The notes under the pieces were generated by a model. It had not been told where the DNA came from, did no database searches, and saw nothing but the letters and a program-made list of their open reading frames with translations. Of a stretch of DNA of 19,453 nucleotides, positions 1 through 8,745 are shown piece after piece. Made by a program: the position numbers and the translations under genes. The stretch's first letter is position 1. Each line of letters starts with the position of its first letter. Source of the DNA: Betaproteobacteria bacterium (GTDB lineage Bacteria > Pseudomonadota > Gammaproteobacteria > Burkholderiales > SG8-41); the NCBI GenBank assembly GCA_029863175.1, contig JAOTVX010000055.1:1-19453 (forward strand). Reading direction: 5' to 3'.

Positions 1-1945
<1,945 letters not shown>

Positions 1946-2001
1946 AGTTCGGCATTTTTCGGGGCGCCGTTGCGCCTTTTTGAAAAGTGGAGACGCGCGA
2001 T

Positions 2002-2331
2002 ATGTTGATCAATTCGGCATGGGCCCAGGGTTCCGGAGCGGCCTCTCCGGGCGGCGGCATGGAGAGCATGCTGCTGATCGTGCTGATGTTCGTGGTGCTC
2101 TATTTCCTCATGATCCGGCCGCAGATGAAGCGCGCGAAAGAGCACAAGCAGCTGATCGAGGCGCTGCAGAAGGGCGATGAGGTCATTACCGCCGGCGGCG
2201 TGGTCGGGCGCATCAGCAAAGTCGGCGAGGGCTACCTCACGGTCGAGGTGGCAGAGAATGTCGAGATTCACGTCCAGCGCCCGTCGGTGCAGCTGGTTTT
2301 GCCGAAAGGCACCATCAAGGGCCTTCAGTAG
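2002..2331 (+). CDS. yajC: YajC, Sec translocon accessory subunit
   Basis: YajC is a small inner-membrane protein that associates with SecDF and YidC around the SecYEG channel. I choose the ATG at 2002 because a GGAG ribosome binding site (1989-1992) lies 9 bases upstream; a GTG at 1987 is also in frame. The product is then 109 residues, the usual size. A single transmembrane segment covers about residues 22-41 and ends in FLMIRPQ, followed by the charged stretch MKRAKEHKQLIEALQKGD and the family motif ITAGGVVGRI. It lies 56 bp after tgt and 96 bp before secD, in the normal order. Confidence 0.95.
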   Translation: MLINSAWAQGSGAASPGGGMESMLLIVLMFVVLYFLMIRPQMKRAKEHKQLIEALQKGDEVITAGGVVGRISKVGEGYLTVEVAENVEIHVQRPSVQLVLPKGTIKGLQ

Positions 2332-2382
2332 TACTAGTAAACGGCAAGCAGTGAACACTAAACGGGTGTCCATGGCTCCGAG

Positions 2383-2417
2383 GCGCCACCGTTCACGGTT
2401 CACCATTCACCGTTCAC
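2383..2417 (+). repeat. 7-bp phased repeat (NNTTCAC) between yajC and secD
   Basis: Four adjacent heptads, CGTTCAC, GGTTCAC, CATTCAC and CGTTCAC, occupy 2390-2417. A degenerate fifth unit, GCGCCAC, precedes them at 2383-2389. They end about 10 bases before the secD start. Related heptads occur at 18738-18765 and 18799-18812, so this looks like a dispersed intergenic repeat type. Confidence 0.7.
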
Positions 2418-2427
2418 CCGCATCACG

Positions 2428-4287
2428 ATGAATCGTTACCCCCTCTGGAAATACATCATCATCGCGGCCGCGATCGTGCTCGGCTGCTTCTACACGCTGC
2501 CTAATTTTTTCGGCGAGGCGCCGGCCGTGCAGGTCTCGCCGCTGCGTGCCACGCTCAAGGCCGACACCGCTCTGATGAGCCGGGTCGAGCAGATTCTCGA
2601 GAAGGGCGGGTTCAAACCGGGCGCCATCTTTCTCGATCCCCAGAGCGTCAAGGCGCGCTTCGCCGACACCGATACCCAGATCCGCGCGAAGGACGCGCTG
2701 CAGTCCCAGCTTGGTGAGGACTACATCGTGGCGTTGAATCTGCTGTCGAACAGCCCGGGCTGGCTCTCCGCCCTGGGCGCGCTGCCGATGTATCTGGGCC
2801 TGGATCTGCGCGGTGGGGTTTATTTTCTGCTTCAGGTGGATATGAGGGCGGCGCTTGCCAAGAAGGTCGAATCGCTCTCCAGCGATATTCGTAGCGGGCT
2901 GCGCGAGAAGCGCATTCAGTACAACGGCATCGCGCGCACGGGTCAGACACTGACGGTACGGTTCCGCGATGAGGCCATGCGCGACCGGGCGCTCGCCGAG
3001 CTTACGCGCACGATGCCCGATCTCGCCCTGAAGAGCGAGGAAGCGGCGAGCGGGTACCGGATCGTTGCCACCTTGAAGCCGGAAGCACAGCGCCGCACGC
3101 AGGACTTCGCCCTGCAGCAGAACATCACCACGCTGCGCAACCGCGTCAATGAGCTCGGCGTGGCTGAGCCCATCATCCAGCAGCAAGGCGCTGACCGCGT
3201 GGTGGTACAGCTGCCCGGCGTGCAGGACACCGCCAAGGCCAAGGACATCCTTGGCCGCACCGCGACGCTAGAGGTGCGCATGGTGGCGGAAGAACACTCC
3301 GACCCGGCGACACTGCAGGCCGCAGTCGCGGGCCAGGTGCCATTTGGCGATGAGCTCTACTACGAGCGCGGCGGCGTGCCGATCCTCGTCCGAAAACAGG
3401 TCGTCCTCACCGGCGACCGCATCAACGACGCCCAGCCTGGGTTCGATCAACAGACCAGCGAGCCGGCGGTGCACATTACCCTCGATGGCGTGGGTGCGCG
3501 GATCTTCCAGCTCGTCACCCGGGAAAACGTGGGCAAGCGCATGGCGATCCTGCTCTTCGAAAAGGGCAAGGGCGAGGTCGTTACCGCACCGGTGATCCGC
3601 ACCGAGATCGGCGGCGGCCGGGTGCAGATCAGCGGCCGGATGAACACGCAGGAGGCGAGAGACGTATCGTTGCTTCTGCGCGCGGGCGCGCTGGCGGCGC
3701 CAATGGAGATCATCGAAGAGCGCACGGTCGGTCCCTCGCTTGGCGCGGAGAATATCCGCATCGGCTTCCAGTCCACCTGGTACGGGTTCGGCGTCCTGAC
3801 CGTGTTCATGATCGCGTACTACATGCTGTTCGGCGTGGTCTCGATCATTGCGCTTACGTCCAACGTGCTTTTCCTGGTCGCGCTGCTGTCGTTGCTTCAG
3901 GCGACACTGACGCTGCCGGGTATGGCAGGTATCGCACTTACCCTCGGCATGGCGATCGATGCCAACGTGCTGATCAACGAGCGCATCCGTGAGGAGCTGC
4001 GTGCGGGCAACACGCCCCAGGCCGCAATCCACGCGGGCTACGAGCGCGCCTGGGGCACGATTCTCGATTCAAATGTCACGACGCTCATCGCCGGGCTCGC
4101 CCTGTTCGCGTTCGGCAGCGGGCCGGTCAAGGGATTCGCGGTGGTGTTGTGTCTCGGGATCCTGACCTCGATTTTCAGCGCCGTGGTGGTGTCCCGCGGC
4201 ATCGTTAATCTCTATTATGGCGGCCGCCGCCGGCTCGATCGCGTCTCGATCGGCCAGGTGTGGAAGCCGGCGGCCCAGGGGAAGTAG
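2428..4287 (+). CDS. secD: SecD, protein-export membrane subunit
   Basis: SecD works with SecF in the inner membrane and uses proton motive force to pull exported proteins through on the periplasmic side. The 619-residue length matches the family (about 615). The first transmembrane helix is at about residues 8-25. A large periplasmic region follows, beginning with the conserved LGLDLRGG motif near residue 125. Five C-terminal helices start near residue 450, with GMAIDANVLINERIREE near residues 507-523, the conserved SecD signature in the membrane. No good ribosome binding site precedes the ATG; the heptad repeat sits there instead, so translation may be weak or coupled. SecF follows after 9 bp. 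Confidence 0.98.
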   Translation: MNRYPLWKYIIIAAAIVLGCFYTLPNFFGEAPAVQVSPLRATLKADTALMSRVEQILEKGGFKPGAIFLDPQSVKARFADTDTQIRAKDALQSQLGEDYIVALNLLSNSPGWLSALGALPMYLGLDLRGGVYFLLQVDMRAALAKKVESLSSDIRSGLREKRIQYNGIARTGQTLTVRFRDEAMRDRALAELTRTMPDLALKSEEAASGYRIVATLKPEAQRRTQDFALQQNITTLRNRVNELGVAEPIIQQQGADRVVVQLPGVQDTAKAKDILGRTATLEVRMVAEEHSDPATLQAAVAGQVPFGDELYYERGGVPILVRKQVVLTGDRINDAQPGFDQQTSEPAVHITLDGVGARIFQLVTRENVGKRMAILLFEKGKGEVVTAPVIRTEIGGGRVQISGRMNTQEARDVSLLLRAGALAAPMEIIEERTVGPSLGAENIRIGFQSTWYGFGVLTVFMIAYYMLFGVVSIIALTSNVLFLVALLSLLQATLTLPGMAGIALTLGMAIDANVLINERIREELRAGNTPQAAIHAGYERAWGTILDSNVTTLIAGLALFAFGSGPVKGFAVVLCLGILTSIFSAVVVSRGIVNLYYGGRRRLDRVSIGQVWKPAAQGK

Positions 4288-4296
4288 GAGAGCGCA

Positions 4297-5244
4297 ATGG
4301 AATGGTTCCGCATCTCGCGCGACATCCCGTTCATGCGCCATGCGCTGCTCTTCAACGTGATCTCGATCGTCACTTTTCTCATCGCGGTCGGCTCGCTTGC
4401 GACGCGTGGACTCAATCTCGGCGTCGATTTCACGGGCGGCACGGTAGTGGAGGTGGCTTATGTCGAGGCGGCTGATCTGGGCAAGATCCGCGATTCCGTT
4501 GCTCGCCTCGGGTTCACCGATGCATCGGTGCAGAACTTCGGGACCTCGCGCGACGTCCTTATCCGGTTACCGGTGAAGCAGGGCCTTACGAGCGCCCAGC
4601 TCTCCGAGCGCGTCATGGACGAACTGCGAAAAGACGATCCCAAGGTCGAGATGCGCCGAGTCGAGTTTGTCGGGCCCCAGGTGGGCCAGGAGCTGTTCGA
4701 GAACGGGGCGCTCGCGCTGTTGTTCGTCTCGATCGGGATCGTGCTTTACCTGTGGCTGCGTTTTGAATGGAAGTTCGGGGTTGCTGCCGTCATTGCCAAC
4801 CTCCACGACGTGATCATCATTATCGGCATATTTTCGCTTTTCCAGTGGGAGTTTTCGCTGCCGGTCCTCGCCGCAGTGCTGGCGGTCCTCGGCTACTCGG
4901 TCAACGAGTCGGTGGTCGTGTTCGACCGCGTGCGCGAGACGTTCCGCAACCGCAGGATGCGCAACCTTACCGTTCCGAAGATCATCGATCATGCGATCAC
5001 GCGTACGATGTCGCGCACCATCATCACGCACGGGTCGACGCAGATCATGGTGTGCTCAATGCTGATCTTCGGAGGAGAGACCCTGTTTCACTTTGCGCTT
5101 GCGCTCACAATCGGCATTCTCTTCGGCATTTACTCCTCGGTCCTGGTCGCAAGCCCCATCGTCATGTACCTCGGCGTGTCACGCGAGGACCTGGCCCGGC
5201 CCGAGGTGGAAAGAAAGCCCGGCGAGGATGGAGCGGTCGTCTAG
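4297..5244 (+). CDS. secF: SecF, protein-export membrane subunit
   Basis: SecF is the partner of SecD in the SecDF-YajC complex. The 315-residue length is normal. An N-terminal transmembrane helix is followed by the GVDFTGGT motif at about residues 43-50. The membrane signature GYSVNESVVVFDRVRE lies at about 199-214. A clear AGGAGAGC ribosome binding site precedes the ATG, 9 bp after the secD stop, so the two genes form one transcription unit. The C-terminal tail is short and charged. Nothing in it is unusual. Confidence 0.98.
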   Translation: MEWFRISRDIPFMRHALLFNVISIVTFLIAVGSLATRGLNLGVDFTGGTVVEVAYVEAADLGKIRDSVARLGFTDASVQNFGTSRDVLIRLPVKQGLTSAQLSERVMDELRKDDPKVEMRRVEFVGPQVGQELFENGALALLFVSIGIVLYLWLRFEWKFGVAAVIANLHDVIIIIGIFSLFQWEFSLPVLAAVLAVLGYSVNESVVVFDRVRETFRNRRMRNLTVPKIIDHAITRTMSRTIITHGSTQIMVCSMLIFGGETLFHFALALTIGILFGIYSSVLVASPIVMYLGVSREDLARPEVERKPGEDGAVV

Positions 5245-5256
5245 CACGGGCCGCTC

Positions 5257-5907
5257 GTGGAGCTCCTTACTACTCTCCTCGACGTCGTCCTGCACCTCGA
5301 CCGTCATCTTCAGTTGCTGGTCGCGAACTACGGGTCCTGGATTTACGGGATCCTCTTTCTCATTATTTTTTGCGAGACAGGGCTGGTCCTGACCCCCTTT
5401 CTGCCCGGGGACTCGCTGCTCTTCGTGGCGGGGACCGTTGCCGCAGCCGGCGATATGTACGTGCACGGCCTGTTCGCGGCGCTGGCGGCTGCCTCTTTCC
5501 TGGGTGACAATACGAACTACTGGATTGGCCGTTTCATCGGCCCGCGCGTGTTCAGGCGCGAGAAGTCGCTGCTCTTCAATCCCGAGCACCTGACCCGCAC
5601 ACAGCGCTTTTACGACCGCTACGGTGCCAAGACTGTTTTCCTCGCGCGCTTCGTGCCGATCGTCCGCACCTTTGCCCCATTCGTAGCGGGCATCGGCCGC
5701 ATGCGCTATCAAAGGTTCGTGTTCTACAGCTTCTCGGGCAGTATTGTCTGGGTGGGTTTGCTGACCTACGTCGGTTTTTTCTTCGGCAACGTCCCGGTGG
5801 TGAAGCAGAATCTTTCTTTGGTCATCATCATCATCATCGTCATCATCCTCATCTCCATCAGCCCAGGTGTGATCGAATATCTGCGCCACCGCGCGCAATC
5901 GCGATAA
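5257..5907 (+). CDS. DedA/VTT-family inner-membrane protein
   Basis: DedA-family proteins are polytopic inner-membrane proteins linked to envelope integrity, proton motive force and, for some members, lipid flipping. Family landmarks are the CETGLVLTPFLPGDSLLFVAG stretch near residues 45-66 (read in two parts), NYWIGRFIG, and RFVPIVRTFAPFVAGIGRM. The protein has 216 residues, the usual size. The GTG at 5257 is the best available start, 12 bp after secF, but it has no strong ribosome binding site; coupling to secF is likely. The last helix is encoded by a run of ATC triplets at about 5822-5850, giving a stretch rich in isoleucine. The stop lies one base from the stop of the convergent dehydrogenase gene. 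Confidence 0.93.
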   Translation: MELLTTLLDVVLHLDRHLQLLVANYGSWIYGILFLIIFCETGLVLTPFLPGDSLLFVAGTVAAAGDMYVHGLFAALAAASFLGDNTNYWIGRFIGPRVFRREKSLLFNPEHLTRTQRFYDRYGAKTVFLARFVPIVRTFAPFVAGIGRMRYQRFVFYSFSGSIVWVGLLTYVGFFFGNVPVVKQNLSLVIIIIIVIILISISPGVIEYLRHRAQSR

Positions 5908-5908
5908 G

Positions 5909-7009
5909 TCACGCCATTTGACTCAAGGTCTGGTCGACGCCAACCAGTAGCTCCTCGAAGTCCTCGAGGGAGTTGAAGCGCGGAGCGGCTGCGAGATGAG
6001 GCGTCACGATCACGTTGTCCAGCGCGAGCAGGGGGTCGTCCGGCCGACCCGGGGTATCGTAGTGCGGGTCGAGGCCGAACCCGCCAAGCCGACCCGCGCG
6101 CAATGTCTCGAGCAGCGCAGCCCGGTCGATCAGTTGGGGGCGTGAGACGTTGACCAGGATTGCGCCGGACTTGAGCAAGGCGAGCTCGCGTTTGCCGATG
6201 ATGCCCCGTGTCGCATCGCTGGCGGGCAGATGGATGGACACGAAGTCGCTCGTCAACAAGAGCTCGTCCAGCCCGACAAAGGTTACCCCGTAGCGTGCCT
6301 CATCCGCCAGTGCGAGGGCGCGCCGCTGCGTGTAGACGAGGCGCATGCCGAAAGCCGCCGCGCGCATGGCGAGCTCCCGCCCGATTTCACCCAGCCCCAA
6401 AATGCCGAGCTGCTTGCCGTACAACGTGCGAGTTCCCGTCACGCGTGCCCAATTGGCGTTTGCGGTATGCGCGCGGTCAAACTGCGTGGGCGAATAGCCC
6501 GCAGCGCGCAACTGCTCAACGCTCACCAGGCCGTTGGTCTGCAAGATTTTGCGCGCCAGTGCGAGCATAATCGCCAGCGCGTGCTCGGCGCAGGCAATGT
6601 TCGCGCGCCGGCGCAAGGTCAGCACGCGCACTTCCGCGGACCGGCACGCCTCCTGATCGATGTTCGACAGGACCGTGCCGTACTTCTGAGCGATGCGCAG
6701 CGTGCCTTCCGCAGCGGCAATCGCCGGGGGGCCAATCGGGAACGATTCCACGACGGCGACATGCGCCCCGCGCATGCTGGCCAGCAGCGCAGCCTCGTCG
6801 GAGACGAGCCGGACCGTGGCCGGATAGAGTCGTGGGAGCCGCCCGCGCAGGCGGTCGCACCAGCCGGGGAAATCCGGCAGCTCGTGTGCAAAGAAGTGCG
6901 CGAATGCCGCGCGCCGCGCCTCAGGCGTCGCGGGATCGAGTACCACCTGGATCAGTCGCGGAAAAGGGTCGTCCTCAACGACGATGACGGGGCGTTGCGT
7001 CGTGGCCAT
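5909..7009 (-). CDS. D-2-hydroxyacid dehydrogenase-like NAD(P)-binding protein
   Basis: This 366-residue protein belongs to the D-isomer-specific 2-hydroxyacid dehydrogenase fold, cytoplasmic enzymes that reduce 2-oxo acids. The Rossmann motif GLGEIG is at residues 205-210. The substrate-binding arginine is Arg290 in NVSRPQLID, and the catalytic histidine is His338 in TPHLA. The catalytic glutamate, normally in a VFxxEP-like motif, is not evident; the region reads GLDPHYDTPG. The N-terminal catalytic half is longer than usual, with about 70 residues before the first clear family similarity. The specific substrate cannot be named. It converges on the DedA gene, and its upstream side faces the distal end of the integron. 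The start at 7009 has only a weak ribosome binding site. Confidence 0.88.
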   Translation of the reverse strand: MATTQRPVIVVEDDPFPRLIQVVLDPATPEARRAAFAHFFAHELPDFPGWCDRLRGRLPRLYPATVRLVSDEAALLASMRGAHVAVVESFPIGPPAIAAAEGTLRIAQKYGTVLSNIDQEACRSAEVRVLTLRRRANIACAEHALAIMLALARKILQTNGLVSVEQLRAAGYSPTQFDRAHTANANWARVTGTRTLYGKQLGILGLGEIGRELAMRAAAFGMRLVYTQRRALALADEARYGVTFVGLDELLLTSDFVSIHLPASDATRGIIGKRELALLKSGAILVNVSRPQLIDRAALLETLRAGRLGGFGLDPHYDTPGRPDDPLLALDNVIVTPHLAAAPRFNSLEDFEELLVGVDQTLSQMA

Positions 7010-7043
7010 TTTTACTTACCCGAAAAACGAACAACAATATTAG

Positions 7044-7190
7044 CCGCAGATAAACGCAGATACACGCAGATAAAAAAATGAACCGCCAAGGCGCCGAGAG
7101 AAGCAAGAACAATAATTGAACCACGGAGATGTGGAGAGAAACATAATCAAAAAAATGAACCACCAAGGCGCCAAGCGCGCCAAGAAATTT
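7044..7190 (+). repeat. Dispersed repeat cluster between dehydrogenase gene and integron
   Basis: This gene-free stretch holds two repeat types. The first is a run of CGCAGATA-like units (CCGCAGATAAACGCAGATA at 7044-7062). The second is two direct copies of AACCGCCAAGGCGCC-like sequence at 7081 and 7158, the second copy reading AACCACCAAGGCGCC. Inverted copies of both occur right of the integron, at 12161-12179 (17 of 19 bases match) and 12289-12298. I see no gene here. Confidence 0.65.
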
Positions 7191-7202
7191 GCAGATGGAA
7201 GA

Positions 7203-7239
7203 GCTCAACTACATGCGGCGATTGAGGGGCGTGTTAGCC
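7203..7239 (-). other. Possible degenerate attC at the distal array end
   Basis: On the minus strand GGCTAAC (7239-7233) fits the left core RYYYAAC and GTTGAGC (7209-7203) fits the right core GTTRRRY. The 23 bases between them do not form convincing inner arms, and 37 bp is short for attC. It could be a shortened, inactive site or chance. Confidence 0.35.
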
Positions 7240-7499
7240 GCCACGCCACTTGTCAACGTTTCCGTCGTCCTTCCCTTCACGAGATAGGCAATCCGGTAAT
7301 GCCCGTACAGCAGGATGCGAACGTGGCGGGAAGAGGCGAGATAACGATGCCCCATCTCGGGAGATGAAACGAGGCCTTGGGCCCGCTCGTAGCTGCCCTG
7401 GACAGTGCGGGTAGCGGCTTGTGGATTTTCGGCGGCGAGGTACTCGAAGATATCCTCGAGCCAGCGTTGGGCTTCCGCCGTCCACCTTATTTCTGCCAT
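7209..7499 (-). CDS. ParE/RelE-superfamily toxin with frameshifted C-terminus (cassette 6)
   Basis: ParE-type toxins are the toxic half of type II toxin-antitoxin pairs; ParE members poison DNA gyrase, but the target of this subgroup is not shown by sequence. Residues 1-75 look normal for the family: WTAEAQRWLEDIFEYLA, PEMGHRYLASSRHVRILLYGHYRIAYLVK. The last 21 residues do not. The DNA carries CCTTC twice in a row at 7269-7278. Removing one copy restores the frame KDDGNVDKWRGG followed by a TAA inside the attC left core. The toxin is therefore probably a frameshift mutant and may be inactive. The start overlaps the antitoxin gene by 13 bases, the usual coupled arrangement. Confidence 0.8.
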   Translation of the reverse strand: MAEIRWTAEAQRWLEDIFEYLAAENPQAATRTVQGSYERAQGLVSSPEMGHRYLASSRHVRILLYGHYRIAYLVKGRTTETLTSGVAANTPLNRRM

Positions 7500-7672
7500 G
7501 AGCGGATGCGCCGCCCCATGTCCTCGTTCGAGATAACGCGCTTGGTGTCCGAATCGGCCAGTCCGCGTTCAACCATGACGTAAAAGGCAAGCTCACGCAC
7601 GATTTCCTCGCGTGAGCTGTCGTCGGGCTGTCCCTGAATGAGGCGAGTCAGTTCTTCCTTTACCGTGGACAC
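7487..7672 (-). CDS. RelB-like antitoxin of ParE pair (cassette 6)
   Basis: A 61-residue protein immediately upstream of the ParE-like toxin. Its sequence pattern, ELAFYVMVERGLADSDTKRVISNEDMGRRIRSW, resembles the small antitoxins with a central xVERGLxDxxxGRxxSxEE motif that accompany ParE/RelE toxins. It would bind and neutralise the toxin and repress the operon. The start is GTG at 7672, preceded by GGAGG at a spacing of 8 bases. It is the first gene after the attC at 7731-7817. A small perfect inverted repeat, CACCC/GGGTG at 7710-7724, lies upstream and could be an operator. The assignment rests on position, size and motif. Confidence 0.82.
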   Translation of the reverse strand: MSTVKEELTRLIQGQPDDSSREEIVRELAFYVMVERGLADSDTKRVISNEDMGRRIRSWQK

Positions 7673-7730
7673 GATCTAAACCTCCGCGTCGCCCCAATTC
7701 TGCCACAGCCACCCGCACTGGGTGAATGGC

Positions 7731-7817
7731 ACATAACGTCGTTGTGAACGGCGGGCCCACGTGCTGCTGGCACGCGGAACACCGCCGAAGGCCCGTCCGT
7801 TCGACATAGAGTTAGGC
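7731..7817 (-). other. attC site of cassette 5
   Basis: On the minus strand the site opens with GCCTAAC (7817-7811) and ends with GTTATGT (7737-7731). Inner arms CGAACGG and CCGTTC pair, and outer stem continuation includes GGGCC/GGCCC. At 87 bp it is a normal length. GTTATGY is a known variant of the right core. Confidence 0.88.
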
Positions 7818-7833
7818 ATCACTGTCGCCGGGA

Positions 7834-8079
7834 TTAACATGGAATCTGGCCTCCACCACGATTCTGAAAGCACGTATGAGACGCAACCCAGCCGATACAT
7901 ACACTTCGGCGCGGTCCATCGGCCGCGGTTTGATCTGAAACGAGCCACTCAACACCCTTGCAGTTGCAGGTTTGATGACGACCGGCCATGGCACCACCGC
8001 TCTCACACTCGTTGACAACAACGACGCCTACTCCTAAGAGCAAAACGACAGCAGCAACGCCAGTTGCCAAGCGCCGCAC
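7834..8079 (-). CDS. Small exported cysteine-rich protein, unknown function (cassette 5)
   Basis: I do not recognise a named family. The 81-residue product starts with two arginines and a hydrophobic run (residues 5-22), typical of a signal peptide or a membrane anchor. The rest holds six cysteines, at 25, 38, 40, 61, 70 and the final residue 81. This suggests a periplasmic or surface protein with disulfides. No lipobox is evident. The start is GTG at 8079, 7 bases after a GAGGGAGG ribosome binding site and 23 bases from the cassette boundary. The TAA stop lies 16 bases before the attC, so the gene fills its cassette exactly as expected. The core TAADGPRRS..C...VASHTC looks constrained, but I infer no function. 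Confidence 0.75.
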   Translation of the reverse strand: MRRLATGVAAVVLLLGVGVVVVNECESGGAMAGRHQTCNCKGVEWLVSDQTAADGPRRSVCIGWVASHTCFQNRGGGQIPC

Positions 8080-8101
8080 AGAAATACCTCCCTCTGGTGA
8101 T

Positions 8102-8230
8102 GCCTAATAGTGAGCTCAGCAGCCGGGCCCACTGACCACCAGCGGAAGGCTCCCGATCACCGACGCCAGAAGCCTACCACGATCGATTACGGCACCGCGT
8201 GGCCTGGTCCCCTGCGGCGCCTTGTTAGGC
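8102..8230 (-). other. attC site of cassette 4, with altered crossover base
   Basis: On the minus strand the site begins GCCTAAC (8230-8224) and ends ATTAGGC (8108-8102). Inner arms GCGCCGCAG and CTGCTGAGC pair at 7 of 9 positions. The length is 129 bp. The right core reads ATT in place of the near-invariant GTT, so the base at the recombination point is changed. Confidence 0.78.
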
Positions 8231-8647
8231 GGCTCCCCACCGTTGAAGGTGCCGTCGGATCTTGCGAGTTGACAACGGAACGCTAACCCCGCTGAATTTC
8301 GGACTGGTTCTCTCCTCCTGAGGCACGAAATGAATGAGAAACTCGGAGGGCTCTGAAGGAACGAATCGACAGCCGCGAGAGCCCTTCGGAGCGGCCGTGA
8401 CAGCACGCAGATGGACGCCGACAGGCAGGGTGCACTTGAACCCGCCGGTGTAGGGTGCCCTCCAGTGGGTGAGAACGAACACCCGAAGGGGCAAGGAGAC
8501 TTCAAAGAGGTCGCCCTCGGAGATGGAGAAGCGAAGCCGTTCTGAGAAGAGCCAGGTCACCAGCGGCCAGAGGTACGCGAACAGCGTTCCGCCGACGAGC
8601 AGGAACGGCCAAGCGAGAATCGAGAATACGAGGCGTAGTGTCCTCAT
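8225..8647 (-). CDS. Membrane-anchored protein, unknown function (cassette 4)
   Basis: This 140-residue protein has one strong hydrophobic segment at about residues 6-34, rich in Leu, Phe and Trp. A mainly soluble domain of about 100 residues follows. The topology predicts an inner-membrane anchor or an uncleaved signal. The stretch LPLRVFVLTHWRAPYTGGFKCTLPVGVHLRAV looks like a folded beta-rich domain, but I do not recognise the family. The ATG at 8647 is 21 bases from the cassette boundary. The TAA stop is part of the attC left core, GCCTAAC, a common cassette arrangement. Its position between two good attC sites is the main evidence that it is a real gene. Confidence 0.7.
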   Translation of the reverse strand: MRTLRLVFSILAWPFLLVGGTLFAYLWPLVTWLFSERLRFSISEGDLFEVSLPLRVFVLTHWRAPYTGGFKCTLPVGVHLRAVTAAPKGSRGCRFVPSEPSEFLIHFVPQEERTSPKFSGVSVPLSTRKIRRHLQRWGAA

Positions 8648-8667
8648 CCGCGCCGTTCGCTCAAGCC

Positions 8668-8742
8668 GCCTAACGTCCGCGATGACGCGCGCCCGGAAGC
8701 GCGCAGCGCTTTCTGGCGTCGCGGTCGATCGCGCGGTTAGAT
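8668..8742 (-). other. attC site of cassette 3
   Basis: On the minus strand the site starts ATCTAAC (8742-8736) and ends GTTAGGC (8674-8668). The arms CCGCGACGCC and GCGTCATCGCGG pair with an unpaired insert, as attC arms do. The length is 75 bp. It lies directly after the RelE-like stop codon. Confidence 0.9.
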
Positions 8743-8745
8743 GGC

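Noticed and set aside
7044..7190. CRISPR array
   Set aside because: The CGCAGATA and CCAAGGCGCC units are short, irregular and without spacers of constant length; no cas genes are present.
7676..8021. Alternative minus-strand frames of 90 and 69 codons across cassette 5
   Set aside because: They run into or across the attC and lack the signal peptide and ribosome binding site of the 81-residue frame.
8116..8505. 129-codon minus-strand open frame overlapping cassette 4
   Set aside because: It runs through the attC and is out of frame with the better candidate, whose start and stop fit the cassette boundaries.
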